Position numbers and translations under genes: made by a program. This document shows, one piece after another, positions 7,145 through 15,739 of a DNA stretch of 64,000 nt. The notes beneath the pieces were generated by a model. That model worked only from the letters and a program-made list of their open reading frames with translations, made no database searches and was not told where the DNA came from. The stretch is from Acetomicrobium sp. UBA5826. GTDB lineage: Bacteria > Synergistota > Synergistia > Synergistales > Acetomicrobiaceae. The stretch is taken from NCBI RefSeq assembly GCF_002433005.1, contig NZ_DJHF01000022.1, positions 48,508-112,507 on the forward strand, read 5' to 3'. Position 1 is the first letter of the stretch. The number at the start of each line of letters is the position of its first letter.

Positions 7145-8557
7145 TCATGACGAAAAATCATGTAGCAGTTTTTCCAATACACTTACCACTCGCTTCACAC
7201 ATTGTGCAGTAAACTGATCAAAGACCTCGGCCCTCTTATTCTTGTCGTTGCCACCAATTCGTTGTGCTCTTTCAATTATTTCGGGTACTTCCTGCTCAAA
7301 AGAAGACTCTAGTTCGTCGAAATACGATCGCACAACAGGATTTCTTTCGTCGTAATATCCTGGCAAGCTCGCTATTGGATCTCCTTTAGTAAGGTCCATC
7401 AACCTTCTAAAAAGCCACCAATAGGACTTAGGGGAAAAACTGTCTTCGGTCGCACTGACAGGAGGAGTTAATACCTTTCCAAAAGAACCTGCCTCACTTA
7501 CAATTTCTGACAACGCCGATCCGTCCACGAAAAAGGGGACATAACAGCTATTGCAGGGAGGTCCCGGAGCCCACCAAAAAACAGGAATATCATCGTCATT
7601 TTTAGGAAGCACAGCAATACAGGAACTTGAAGTATTGCCCCACGTAAATCCAGAAGGGGAAACATGCATACATATACTCTGGAAATCTGGATCAGCTGCG
7701 TCAAAATATGGACCTTCTAAAAATGTTCCCTCATAGTGATCTCTCGCTATTGTCTTCATGACAGATAAATCGATCCCGCCATAACTCTGTTTAAGTATAT
7801 CTCTGCTTCTTTGTGCTCTAATGTGTGAAACCTGTCTCGAATTCATATCATCGATATACGCCCTGGCAAAATCAAAAGATCCTCTTAACTTTTCAGGCCA
7901 CCACTTCATCATAATAGCATAGTCCACGATATCAGATGAGCCTGCATCCCAATGATTTCTTATCGATGGCTCATTAGATATCGAAGCAATCCCGCCAATA
8001 ACCCTTCTGGCCACCCATCTTTTGCCGACTGTCTCTACAATCCACGCTTCTTTTCTATCTGCAACTATGTAGGAATTATCATAACCTCCCTGAACATGAT
8101 CCTGGGAAGGAACGCCGGAACCGAACTGGCCATGCTCTTCCACCAATTTTCCTATCACATAAATAGCATCTTCTGCACTTTTAGCCCTTTCTAATGCTAA
8201 ACGTACAATGTCCATCCCCGTCAAACCAAGATCGGGCCCTTTGTCAATCTGGTACTTTTTAGCTGAATCCCTAAACCCTTTAGTAAATATGGCCTCATTG
8301 CCAATCACAACACCATACTCGTTTATCCCCTCTTCATATCCCCAACACCAATAAGGGCTCGAGCCCAAGGTTGCGAGGGTCATATTAACCTGTGGAATTG
8401 AAATATATTCTAATTGTATGGCGCTACCCCTTGGCCACTCACGGCTAGAATGAAGAACTAGGGGTTGACAATCGAAAAAAGGACGGTCGCTGTTTTTCCC
8501 AAATATTACGCTGCCTGAAGCTGTTGCATCTCTTAAAGCCACCCAAGTATCACACAC
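7145..8557 (-). CDS. Peptidase family C69 / secernin-like N-terminal-nucleophile hydrolase
   Basis: A 470-aa protein beginning MCDTWVALRDATASGSVIFGKNSDR. In family C69 (dipeptidase A, secernin) the Cys after the initiator becomes the N-terminal nucleophile; here it is Cys2. Further typical segments are GINEYGVVIGNEAIF, GLTGMDIVRLALERA and DNSYIVADRKEAWIVET. There is no signal peptide, so it is probably cytoplasmic. The start is a GTG at 8557 with AGAGGAGAG 6 nt upstream. It has its own promoter-like sequence and lies downstream of the kinase/dehydrogenase/aldolase genes. The substrate (a dipeptide or another amide) is not deducible, and its link to the neighbouring sugar-type genes is only positional. 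Confidence 0.85.
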   Translation of the reverse strand: MCDTWVALRDATASGSVIFGKNSDRPFFDCQPLVLHSSREWPRGSAIQLEYISIPQVNMTLATLGSSPYWCWGYEEGINEYGVVIGNEAIFTKGFRDSAKKYQIDKGPDLGLTGMDIVRLALERAKSAEDAIYVIGKLVEEHGQFGSGVPSQDHVQGGYDNSYIVADRKEAWIVETVGKRWVARRVIGGIASISNEPSIRNHWDAGSSDIVDYAIMMKWWPEKLRGSFDFARAYIDDMNSRQVSHIRAQRSRDILKQSYGGIDLSVMKTIARDHYEGTFLEGPYFDAADPDFQSICMHVSPSGFTWGNTSSSCIAVLPKNDDDIPVFWWAPGPPCNSCYVPFFVDGSALSEIVSEAGSFGKVLTPPVSATEDSFSPKSYWWLFRRLMDLTKGDPIASLPGYYDERNPVVRSYFDELESSFEQEVPEIIERAQRIGGNDKNKRAEVFDQFTAQCVKRVVSVLEKLLHDFSS

Positions 8558-8586
8558 GGTTATCTCTCCTCTCTATTGGTCTAACT

Positions 8587-8615
8587 TTTATATACAAAAA
8601 GGTATCGAATGGTAA
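8587..8615 (-). promoter_or_regulatory. Putative sigma-70 promoter for the C69 hydrolase gene
   Basis: On the minus strand TTACCA (8610-8615) and TATAAA (8587-8592) are spaced by 17 nt, about 30 bp before the GTG start at 8557. The remaining part of the 8558-8784 gap holds no gene I can support. Confidence 0.5.
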
Positions 8616-8784
8616 GAATGTCGACAAAACCCCCTTAAAACGAACTCCCATAGCATCACAGAACCTCACCGCGGGCAATATTTCAAGCAGTATGAAAACA
8701 CTCCGATGGCAAGAGCTCTAACACCATCTTAAGGAAAGGCACTTGAGATATCCCCTTTTGTCCCTTTGACAAATAATTTCAAGG

Positions 8785-10326
8785 TTAGAAACGTTGTGTT
8801 AGTATGTCTTGCAAAAGATCCCAATCGTCCCACACGTGTTCATACAACCGTCGATACAACGTATAAAAGGCCCTTGCCCGTTTCGTCTTCTCCACATCTG
8901 GCTGGTATTGTCTTTCTAATTGGACTGTCTTATTGACGGCATCTTCAATATCTTTGTATAAACCGACAGCTATCCCTGCTACTAAGGCCGTACCCTTGGC
9001 ACCGAACTCGGAACCTTTGGGCACTTCCAGGGGAAGCCCGATCATATCAGATAGAAGCTGACACCAAAAGTCACTTTGGGCACCGCCCCCCGATATCCTT
9101 ACGCGATTTACCTTCATGGGGATGTATTGATAACAGTCCATCATTGAAAATCCCACGCCCTCATATACCGCTCTTACAAGATTATCTCTATTGTGAGTAG
9201 CGGTGATCCCGAAAAACTGAGCTCTGGCAGTGGGCTTGACAAAGGGGGCTCTTTCGCCGCTAGCGCTAAGATAGGGATGATATACCACTCCTCCGGCTCC
9301 TATCTCAAGCTTTTTCACGTGCTCTTCTATCACATCGTAGAAGGACATACCTCTTTCTGCGGCTTCCTCTTCGTAGGGCCTCCCCACCTGCGCCAAAATC
9401 CAATCGAGGTTGGGCGTCCCCATCATGACTCCCATGGCCCTCACCCACAGTCCGAGAAACCCGTGACACATTGTAAATCCGACATTCATCGGCTCTATAT
9501 AAGGACCATCCATTACGACCTCGTTAAAGCATGTGGTACCAATTATGGAGCAGGCATCACCAGAGTGTATGGCACCCACGCCGGTAGCCGTGGCGATCAC
9601 ATCGAAGGGTCCTCCTATTACCGGTATGCCCGACGGAAGACCTAGAAGCAAAGCCGCCTTTTGGCTAAGGGGTGCATGATTTTCAAGGGGAGCTTTTACA
9701 GTGGGAAGTAAATATTCATACTTTAAGGTCCCGTACATCTTCAACAGTTCTTCTGAATATCTGCGTTTAGCTATATCGAAATGAGGAACACATCCGTCGG
9801 TCTCATCTGTAGTGATTTCACCGGTTAATTTGTACTTTAGCCAATCCTTGCAGTACAAGGCCCATCGCGATCTTGTCAAAGACTCCGGTTCGTTTTCGTC
9901 GAGCCATTTAATTATTGCAGCCTGAACCCCAGAAAAAAGAACGGAGCCCAAAATCTTATAGGCCTTATCGCTTATGCCCTCCGCTTGCCATCTTGCAATT
10001 AAATCTCCCGCTCTTCCATCTGACCATAAAATGGCAGGACGCACCGGATTGCCCTTTTCGTCAATGAGCCAACACCCATCTCCTTGTCCAGTCACTCCTA
10101 TGGCGCATATCTCCTTGCCGGTGACGCCGCTTTTTGTGACGGCCTCTTTAATAGTTTTGACTACGGCTTCCCATACTTCGTTCATATCCTGTTCGTCCCA
10201 ATTTGGCCTTGGGTTTAACACAGCAGTCCTTTGCCTGGCCACTGCCAGCTCATTGCCCTCGTCGTCAAAAACCACGCTTTTGACCATAGATGTACCAGCA
10301 TCGATCCCTATCAAAAACTTTTTCAT
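8785..10326 (-). CDS. FGGY-family carbohydrate kinase, erythritol kinase (EryA)-like
   Basis: A 513-aa FGGY kinase with the full two-domain fold. The N-terminal phosphate loop is IGIDAGTSMVKSVVFD (residues 6-21). VTGQGDGCWLIDEKGNPV and LWSDGRA fit the erythritol/polyol kinase branch better than xylulokinase or glycerol kinase. The C-terminal domain has GVGFSMMD and RISGGGAQSDFWCQLLSD, the usual FGGY signature-2 region. It would phosphorylate a short-chain polyol or ketose using ATP. The ATG has AGGAGG 7 nt upstream. It follows the dehydrogenase gene by 42 bp in a minus-strand operon with a class II aldolase, suggesting catabolism of a C4-C6 polyol or sugar acid. The exact substrate is unknown. 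Confidence 0.85.
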   Translation of the reverse strand: MKKFLIGIDAGTSMVKSVVFDDEGNELAVARQRTAVLNPRPNWDEQDMNEVWEAVVKTIKEAVTKSGVTGKEICAIGVTGQGDGCWLIDEKGNPVRPAILWSDGRAGDLIARWQAEGISDKAYKILGSVLFSGVQAAIIKWLDENEPESLTRSRWALYCKDWLKYKLTGEITTDETDGCVPHFDIAKRRYSEELLKMYGTLKYEYLLPTVKAPLENHAPLSQKAALLLGLPSGIPVIGGPFDVIATATGVGAIHSGDACSIIGTTCFNEVVMDGPYIEPMNVGFTMCHGFLGLWVRAMGVMMGTPNLDWILAQVGRPYEEEAAERGMSFYDVIEEHVKKLEIGAGGVVYHPYLSASGERAPFVKPTARAQFFGITATHNRDNLVRAVYEGVGFSMMDCYQYIPMKVNRVRISGGGAQSDFWCQLLSDMIGLPLEVPKGSEFGAKGTALVAGIAVGLYKDIEDAVNKTVQLERQYQPDVEKTKRARAFYTLYRRLYEHVWDDWDLLQDILTQRF

Positions 10327-10368
10327 CCCTATCCCTCCTCACTGGGTTTTCACTAAAGACCAAGCGAA

Positions 10369-11397
10369 TCAGCTAAATATTTCTTTATTGACGCAATTTT
10401 TTAGCTCTCCCTTATCAAAATACAAATAAAGCGATCCGGCGACCGTTTCAATGCCCCTGATCGCACTTTTTTGCGACGCCCCTGCGATGTGGGGAGTCAA
10501 CAGGACGTTATCCAGATTCGTCAAAGGATGATCGGGGGGCAGCGGTTCGGGATCAAACACGTCTAAAGCAGCACCCTTTATTTTCCCCTTCGCCAAAGCT
10601 TCGTAGAGGGCATCGTAATCCACTATGCCGCCTCTTGCCGTGTTGACGAAATAAGAAGTGGACTTCATCAAGTTAAATTTACTTTCATCCATCATCTTCT
10701 CCGTCTCGGGAGAAAACCTGACATGCAAACTGACCACATCTGCCGTCTTCAAAAGCTCCTCAAAACCTGTGCTTTTGTATCCTTCTTCTTCAATAATTGA
10801 AGGCGTTACATAGGGATCGTAAACTAAAACTTGGCATCCAAATAGGGAAAACATCTTTGCGACGTTACGCCCTACTTTTCCGTAGCCCACTATGCCGACA
10901 GTAAGATCGGAAAGTTCAGGGCCGACCTTGTCGTAAAGATATAGGTCGCCCCTCCATATCCCACGTTTTAACTCATAGTGCCCTAAAGCCATGTTTTTCA
11001 TCAAAGCCAACGTTGCGCCAACGGTAAATTCGACCACTGCCGATTCGTTTCTTCCGGGACTATTGAAAAGCGGAATTTTCATTGAGGTACAGGCTTTTAT
11101 GTTGACGTTGACGGGACCGCCCCGTGTACAAGCAATTGCCTTTAGTTTTGAAGCAGCTTTTAATAAAGCTTCCGTAACGGGCGCCGTGTCGACTACTAAG
11201 ACATCTGCATCCTTGACTAGAGGCATCAGCTCATCAGGGTTACCAGAACACTCTTTTACTTCATCGGTATCGTAAAATGGTTCGTTGGGCCAAGGGACTT
11301 CGTGTTCGACAAATTCCGCATCGGGAAAATACTTCCTAAACACATCTACGAAGAGAAAGCTTTTTACGAAACCATCTCCTACAACTAGAAACTTCAT
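10369..11397 (-). CDS. D-isomer-specific 2-hydroxyacid dehydrogenase family protein
   Basis: A 342-aa NAD(P)-dependent dehydrogenase. The Rossmann nucleotide-binding loop is VGIVGYGKVGRNVAKMF (about residues 167-183). The catalytic triad is visible as Arg in NTARGGIVD, Glu in DVFDPEPLPPDHPL and His in LLTPHIAGAS. This is the layout of phosphoglycerate/glyoxylate/erythronate-type dehydrogenases, but there is no C-terminal ACT domain, so a serine-biosynthetic role is unlikely. It starts 10 bp after the aldolase gene and is followed by the FGGY kinase. It probably oxidises or reduces a hydroxyacid intermediate of the same pathway; the substrate is inferred only as far as that class. Confidence 0.88.
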   Translation of the reverse strand: MKFLVVGDGFVKSFLFVDVFRKYFPDAEFVEHEVPWPNEPFYDTDEVKECSGNPDELMPLVKDADVLVVDTAPVTEALLKAASKLKAIACTRGGPVNVNIKACTSMKIPLFNSPGRNESAVVEFTVGATLALMKNMALGHYELKRGIWRGDLYLYDKVGPELSDLTVGIVGYGKVGRNVAKMFSLFGCQVLVYDPYVTPSIIEEEGYKSTGFEELLKTADVVSLHVRFSPETEKMMDESKFNLMKSTSYFVNTARGGIVDYDALYEALAKGKIKGAALDVFDPEPLPPDHPLTNLDNVLLTPHIAGASQKSAIRGIETVAGSLYLYFDKGELKNCVNKEIFS

Positions 11398-11407
11398 CTC
11401 GTATCAC

Positions 11408-12052
11408 TCACTTCTGTCCATAGGTCTTAAACTTTTCCAGCATCAGATCCATCTCATCATCGGAGAGTATCGTCGGTTCACCAACGCACTTGGCCCTATA
11501 GTAGATTTCGCAAACCATCTCAATTATCTCTGCGATACCGAAGGCAGAAGGCATATCGGGGCCAACGGCTATGAGGCCATGATTAGCCAACAGAACGGCG
11601 TTATATTCTTTGCCCATCGTATTATACGCAGCGTCGGCTATCTCCTGGGTGCCGAAGGTAGCGTAGGGTGCACAGGGGACCTTCTTTCCCGCATAGGCTA
11701 TAAGGTAACTGGCGGGAGGCACATCCCAACGCAAGGTTGCTATGGTAGTGGCAAACATGGAGTGCGTATGGACTACAGCTTTTACGTCCTCTCTGTTCTG
11801 ATAGAAAATCAGGTGCATTCTCCATTCGCTCGATGGTTTTCTTAAGCCATCGACTATCTTGCCTTCAAGATTCATTAAAACGATATCCTCGGGTTTCGTC
11901 TCGAAATAATCCATCCCGCTGGGAGAGATGGCCATTAAACCTTCTCTTTTATTAAAAACGCTGATGTTTCCTCCCGTCCCTTTGGTAAGTCCGGCTGTTA
12001 TGAGTTTTTTGCCATAATCTACTAATAAATTTCTTTCTTCATTCAAAAGCAA
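11408..12052 (-). CDS. Class II aldolase/adducin family protein (fuculose-phosphate aldolase-like)
   Basis: A 214-aa zinc aldolase of the FucA/AraD family. Substrate-binding GTGGNISV and SPSGMDY lie near residues 25-47. The catalytic acid is the Glu in KPSSEWRMH. Zinc ligands are the two His of HTHS (near residue 92) and the His of LLANHGLI (near 155). It probably cleaves or epimerises a phosphorylated ketose made by the FGGY kinase. The start is a TTG at 12052 with AAGGAG 9 nt upstream. It is the first gene of the minus-strand operon and is divergent from the UPF0261 gene, the two starts being about 100 bp apart over AT-rich DNA that must hold both promoters. Confidence 0.88.
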   Translation of the reverse strand: MLLNEERNLLVDYGKKLITAGLTKGTGGNISVFNKREGLMAISPSGMDYFETKPEDIVLMNLEGKIVDGLRKPSSEWRMHLIFYQNREDVKAVVHTHSMFATTIATLRWDVPPASYLIAYAGKKVPCAPYATFGTQEIADAAYNTMGKEYNAVLLANHGLIAVGPDMPSAFGIAEIIEMVCEIYYRAKCVGEPTILSDDEMDLMLEKFKTYGQK

Positions 12053-12150
12053 TTCACACCACTCCTTCTCGAGTATTTTTTTGGATCTTTATAACATATA
12101 ATAGCACTACCACCTTAAGAAAAAACTATAACAGGAGGGCGGTGAAGCAA

Positions 12151-13362
12151 ATGGCAAAAAAAGTGGTCATGGTAGGCGCACTGGATACAAAGGGTGAGGA
12201 TTACGCCTTTGTCAAGAAAAGAATCGAAGCGGAGGGTTTTAAAGTTATCGTCGTAGATGTAGGGGTGATAGGCGATCCTTCTTTCAAACCCGACATAGAT
12301 GCCGATAGTGTAGCAAAGGCAGGCGGAGAAAGTTTAGCTTCTTTAAGAGGAAAGGGCGACAAAGGCCTCGCCATGGCGGTTATGACAAAGGGTGCCGCTG
12401 AAATCGCGAAAAAGCTTTTTAAAGAGGGGCAACTTGACGCCCTATTTGGCATGGGCGGATCCGCAGGAACGGCCATAATATCTGCTGCTATGAGAGCTCT
12501 CCCCCTCGGAACTCCAAAGGTGTTAGTATCTACTGTGGCATCAGGCGATACTAAGCCTTACGTCGGGACCAAGGACATAGTAATGGTTCCTTCAATTGTA
12601 GACGTAGCGGGAGTGAACGCGATAAGCGCAGGCGTCTATTCCAGAGCCGCAGGAGCCCTCACAGGAATGCTCGAAACTGAAGTCCCCGAAGTCGCAACCA
12701 AACCACTGATAGCAGCCTCCATGTTCGGCAATACGACCCAGCTGATCAATCAATGCAAGGAGATAATGGAAAAAGAAGATTACGAAGTCATGGTGTTTCA
12801 CTCGACCGGCACCGGTGGAATGACAATGGAAGACTTGATTGAAAACGGCTATTTCGTGGCAGCTCTGGACTTGACTACCACGGAGTTGGCCGATGAGCTC
12901 TGCGGAGGAGTGATGTCGGCGGGCCCGAAGAGGCTTATAACAGCAGGCTTGAAGGGCATCCCTCAAGTCGTAGCACCCGGATGTCTTGATATGGTGAATT
13001 TTTGGGCCATCGACACGGTTCCCGAAAAGTACAAAAAGAGAAAACTTTACCCATGGAATCCGAATGTGACCTTGATGCGTACCACTCCTGAGGAAAACGC
13101 CAAACTCGGAGAGATAATGGCTCAAAGGCTGAACCATTCAAAGGGACCGACCGCTGTCTTCTTTCCTCTAAAGGGCCTATCGCAACTTGACTCGCCGGGA
13201 GGAGAATTTTGGTGGCCCGAGGCAAACGAAGCGCTCCTTAAGTCATTGAAGGAAAATTTGAGAAAAGACATTCCCCTCATAGAAATCGACGCCAACATAA
13301 ATGACCCAATATTTGCCAAGGCCGTGACGGACAAAATGTTTGAGTTTTTATCAGGTAAATAA
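12151..13362 (+). CDS. UPF0261 / Tm-1-like ATP-binding domain protein
   Basis: A 403-aa protein of the UPF0261 family, similar to the N-terminal ATP-binding half of the plant virus-resistance protein Tm-1. Typical segments are VMVGALDTKGEDYAFVKKRI at the start, FGMGGSAGTAIISAAMRALPLG, DIVMVPSIVDVAGVN and HSTGTGGMTMEDLI. In bacteria the biochemical function is not established. The ATG at 12151 is chosen; an in-frame GTG nine bases earlier lies too close to the AGGAGG. The partner TIM-barrel gene begins 18 bp after the stop, and in plants and many fungi the two domains are one polypeptide. The gene is divergent from the aldolase operon and probably part of the same catabolic locus. Confidence 0.88.
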   Translation: MAKKVVMVGALDTKGEDYAFVKKRIEAEGFKVIVVDVGVIGDPSFKPDIDADSVAKAGGESLASLRGKGDKGLAMAVMTKGAAEIAKKLFKEGQLDALFGMGGSAGTAIISAAMRALPLGTPKVLVSTVASGDTKPYVGTKDIVMVPSIVDVAGVNAISAGVYSRAAGALTGMLETEVPEVATKPLIAASMFGNTTQLINQCKEIMEKEDYEVMVFHSTGTGGMTMEDLIENGYFVAALDLTTTELADELCGGVMSAGPKRLITAGLKGIPQVVAPGCLDMVNFWAIDTVPEKYKKRKLYPWNPNVTLMRTTPEENAKLGEIMAQRLNHSKGPTAVFFPLKGLSQLDSPGGEFWWPEANEALLKSLKENLRKDIPLIEIDANINDPIFAKAVTDKMFEFLSGK

Positions 13363-13380
13363 ATCTGGAGGTGAATAGAA

Positions 13381-14217
13381 ATGCCATTCATAACAAGAGA
13401 GGAAGCCTTGAAAAGGTTGCGTTCGAACGTAGCTGCAGGAAAACCAATAGTGGGCTGTGGTGCGGGAACCGGGATTTCCGCCAAGTTTTCGGAGGCCGGC
13501 GGAGCTGACTTAATCATAATATACAACTCGGGCAGATATCGTATGGGAGGAAGAGGATCCTTGGCAGGGCTTCTCCCCTATGGTGACGCAAACGGCATAG
13601 TCGTGGAAATGGCTTCTGAAGTTCTTCCCGTCGTAAAAAACACCCCCGTTTTAGCGGGAGTATGCGGAACCGATCCCTTCAGGCTCATGAAAGTATTCCT
13701 AAAAGAGCTCAAGGAGATGGGTTTTGACGGCGTTCAAAACTTTCCGACTGTAGGACTGATCGACGGAGTCTTCAGGCAGAATTTGGAGGAAACGGGAATG
13801 GGCTACGACCTTGAGGTTAAAGCAATTGCTATGGCCCACGAATTGGATATGCTTACCTGCCCCTACGTCTTCGATGCCGAACAAGCCATCGCCATGACAA
13901 AGGCAGGCGCTGACGTCATAGTTGCCCATATGGGGTTGACCACAAAGGGAAGCATAGGAGCCAAGACAGCTTTGACGCTCGAAGAAGCAACAAAACGCGT
14001 TCAAGACATACATGACGCAGCGAAATCGGTCAACCCGGATGTAATGGTAATATGCCACGGAGGACCCATCGCTGAACCCGAGGACGTCGAGTACATATTC
14101 GCCCACACCAAAGGCATCGTGGGATTCTTTGGCGCATCGAGCATGGAACGCATACCCGTAGAAAGAGCTATAAAAGAACAAGTAGAGCGCTTCAAATACC
14201 TAAAGATAAACGCCTGA
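13381..14217 (+). CDS. Phosphoenolpyruvate hydrolase-like TIM-barrel protein (Tm-1 C-terminal type)
   Basis: A 278-aa TIM-barrel protein of the PEP-hydrolase-like / TIM-barrel signal-transduction family. Key segments are GKPIVGCGAGTGISAKFSEAGGADL, IIYNSGRYRMGGRGSLAGLLPYG, VLAGVCGTDPFR, GFDGVQNFPTVGLIDG, and VIVAHMGLTTKGSIGAKTA, with CHGGPI near residue 225. The family resembles PEP mutase/isocitrate lyase-fold enzymes, but its reaction is unproven. It is co-transcribed with the UPF0261 gene 18 bp upstream (ribosome site GGAGG 8 nt before ATG) and followed by a strong bidirectional terminator. The constant pairing of the two proteins suggests that they act together on one substrate. Confidence 0.87.
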   Translation: MPFITREEALKRLRSNVAAGKPIVGCGAGTGISAKFSEAGGADLIIIYNSGRYRMGGRGSLAGLLPYGDANGIVVEMASEVLPVVKNTPVLAGVCGTDPFRLMKVFLKELKEMGFDGVQNFPTVGLIDGVFRQNLEETGMGYDLEVKAIAMAHELDMLTCPYVFDAEQAIAMTKAGADVIVAHMGLTTKGSIGAKTALTLEEATKRVQDIHDAAKSVNPDVMVICHGGPIAEPEDVEYIFAHTKGIVGFFGASSMERIPVERAIKEQVERFKYLKINA

Positions 14218-14237
14218 TTCAGGCTCTATCGATAGCC

Positions 14238-14281
14238 AACTAAAAAGAGAGCAGGCAAGCTAACCTGCTCTCTTTTTAGTT
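14238..14281. terminator. Bidirectional intrinsic terminator
   Basis: Perfect 18-bp inverted repeat (AACTAAAAAGAGAGCAGG / CCTGCTCTCTTTTTAGTT) with an 8-nt loop. The A-tract on one arm and T-tract on the other serve both the plus-strand TIM-barrel gene and the convergent dehydrogenase gene ending at 14300. Confidence 0.9.
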
Positions 14282-14299
14282 AGCTGTGCTTTAATGCTA

Positions 14300-15364
14300 T
14301 TATATATATGTGCTTTTTACCTTTGCCAATAAATTTATCCTATTTTCAGCCAGCCTGTCCGCTGCTTTGTACGTTGGTATGTTTTCCTTCTTTGCAATCT
14401 CTATTACCTCCAAAACAGCATCGTACAGGGCTTCGACTTTTCTTGTGGCTTTTTCCTTTATATATCCGCCCGGCTCCAGCTCCGCAGCGACGTTAATTAC
14501 GCCTCCGGCGTTGATGATATAGTCCGGCACATAAAGGATGTCCTTTTGTTGCAAAATATCTCCGTGCCTTTCTTCCTTGAGCTGATTATTGGCAGAACCT
14601 GCTACTATTTTACATTTTAGTTTATTTATGGTGTCATCGTTGATGATTGCGCCAAGCGCACAAGGTGCAAATACGTCACAATCTGCACCGATTATCTCAT
14701 CGGGTTTTACTGCCTTTGCACCCAGTTCGTTCACCGCTCTTTTTACGTTTTCTTCGAAGATATCGGTCACGATAAGTTCCGCTCCAGCTTTCTTCAGGAA
14801 TTTTGCCAGGTTAAATCCCACATTCCCTACACCTTGGATCGCGACCTTTCTGCCGGCTACATCGTCGTTTCCGAAAACTTCCCTGCAAGCTGCCTTTATT
14901 CCCTGAAATACCCCCAGGGCCGTAAATGGAGACGGATCACCGCTTCCCTCTCCCAACCCGGCAACATATTTGGTCTCCATCCTTATATATTCCATGTCTT
15001 GTACATTCGTGCCTACGTCTTCCGCCGTTATATATCTGCCGCCCAGAGATTCGATGTACCTGCCCAATGCCCTGAATAACGCTTCCGATTTGTCCTTTTT
15101 AGGGTCTCCTATTACGACAGTCTTGGCCCCTCCTAGATTGAGGCCGGCCGCAGCATTTTTATATGTCATACCCCTGGCGAGCCTTAAAGCATCCTCGATG
15201 GCTTCATCTTCGGATGCGTAGGTCCACATACGACAACCCCCAAGGGCAGGCCCTAAGGTCGTATCATGAATTGCAATGATGGCCTTTAAACCTGAGGCCG
15301 CATCATGACACAAAACAACCTGCTCGTAATCGTACTTTTGCATGTAGCCAAATATCTCCACCAC
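14300..15364 (-). CDS. ldh: Leucine dehydrogenase-type Glu/Leu/Phe/Val dehydrogenase
   Basis: A 354-aa NAD-dependent amino-acid dehydrogenase interconverting branched-chain amino acids and 2-oxoacids. The length fits leucine dehydrogenase (about 350-365 aa), not glutamate dehydrogenase (about 420-450). Visible features are the substrate-binding ALGGCRMW and the catalytic-Lys segment RGMTYKNAAAGLNLGGAK, then the Rossmann loop VAIQGVGNVGFNLAKFL near residue 175 and GSANNQL near 258. The start is one of two consecutive GTG codons (15364/15361) after AGGGGG. It stands alone between terminators, with a long leader containing a palindromic operator-like site. It would let the organism ferment branched-chain amino acids. 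Confidence 0.9.
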   Translation of the reverse strand: MVEIFGYMQKYDYEQVVLCHDAASGLKAIIAIHDTTLGPALGGCRMWTYASEDEAIEDALRLARGMTYKNAAAGLNLGGAKTVVIGDPKKDKSEALFRALGRYIESLGGRYITAEDVGTNVQDMEYIRMETKYVAGLGEGSGDPSPFTALGVFQGIKAACREVFGNDDVAGRKVAIQGVGNVGFNLAKFLKKAGAELIVTDIFEENVKRAVNELGAKAVKPDEIIGADCDVFAPCALGAIINDDTINKLKCKIVAGSANNQLKEERHGDILQQKDILYVPDYIINAGGVINVAAELEPGGYIKEKATRKVEALYDAVLEVIEIAKKENIPTYKAADRLAENRINLLAKVKSTYI

Positions 15365-15660
15365 AACTACCCCCTTTGATATTTATAATCCTATAGTTAT
15401 CTCAAGAACAAAGCTGTCTGACCTAATAAAGTATCGCTATTGCATGACAAAATATATGAACAAATCCCGCATCTGGAATGCCCAAACATTCTTCAAATTA
15501 TTACATACAATAATATTGCATGTAATACTAAATATACTATGAAACGATAAAAATGTCCAATAGAATTTTATTTTCTCAATTTAAAATGATTCTTTGTAAA
15601 GATATATTGTCGTACTTTTTGCTCAAATTGGGGCGATCGCAATAAGGCATATATACATAA
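15365..15660. other. Non-coding leader of the leucine-type dehydrogenase gene
   Basis: About 300 bp of AT-rich DNA with no convincing open frame on either strand. It holds the palindrome at 15500-15526 and presumably the promoter of the minus-strand dehydrogenase gene. It also receives the end of the membrane-protein transcript, which stops at the terminator at 15661-15705. Confidence 0.5.
15500..15526. promoter_or_regulatory. 27-nt near-perfect palindrome, candidate operator
   Basis: Arms ATTACATACAATA and TATTGCATGTAAT flank a central A with a single mismatch between arms. It lies about 140 bp upstream of the dehydrogenase start. The core CAATAnTATTG is also present at 3902-3914 upstream of the pdu operon, suggesting one transcription factor acting at both places. 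The identity of the factor is unknown. Confidence 0.45.
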
Positions 15661-15705
15661 AAAACAAGACAGCATCCAACGATAAAATGGATGCTGTCTT
15701 GTTTT
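15661..15705. terminator. Intrinsic terminator of the membrane-protein gene
   Basis: Perfect 18-bp inverted repeat (AAAACAAGACAGCATCCA / TGGATGCTGTCTTGTTTT) with a 9-nt loop, with T-runs in both directions. It lies about 35 bp after the minus-strand gene ending at 15740. Confidence 0.88.
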
Positions 15706-15739
15706 TGTTTGCCAAATTAAATCGCTTTAAATTACCCGC

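Noticed and set aside
8635..8727. A short minus-strand frame with two in-frame UGAs (begins MVLELLPSECFHTA) that could be a second selenoprotein
   Set aside because: About 31 codons, no ribosome site, no hairpin of SECIS type and no recognisable family. Likely chance.
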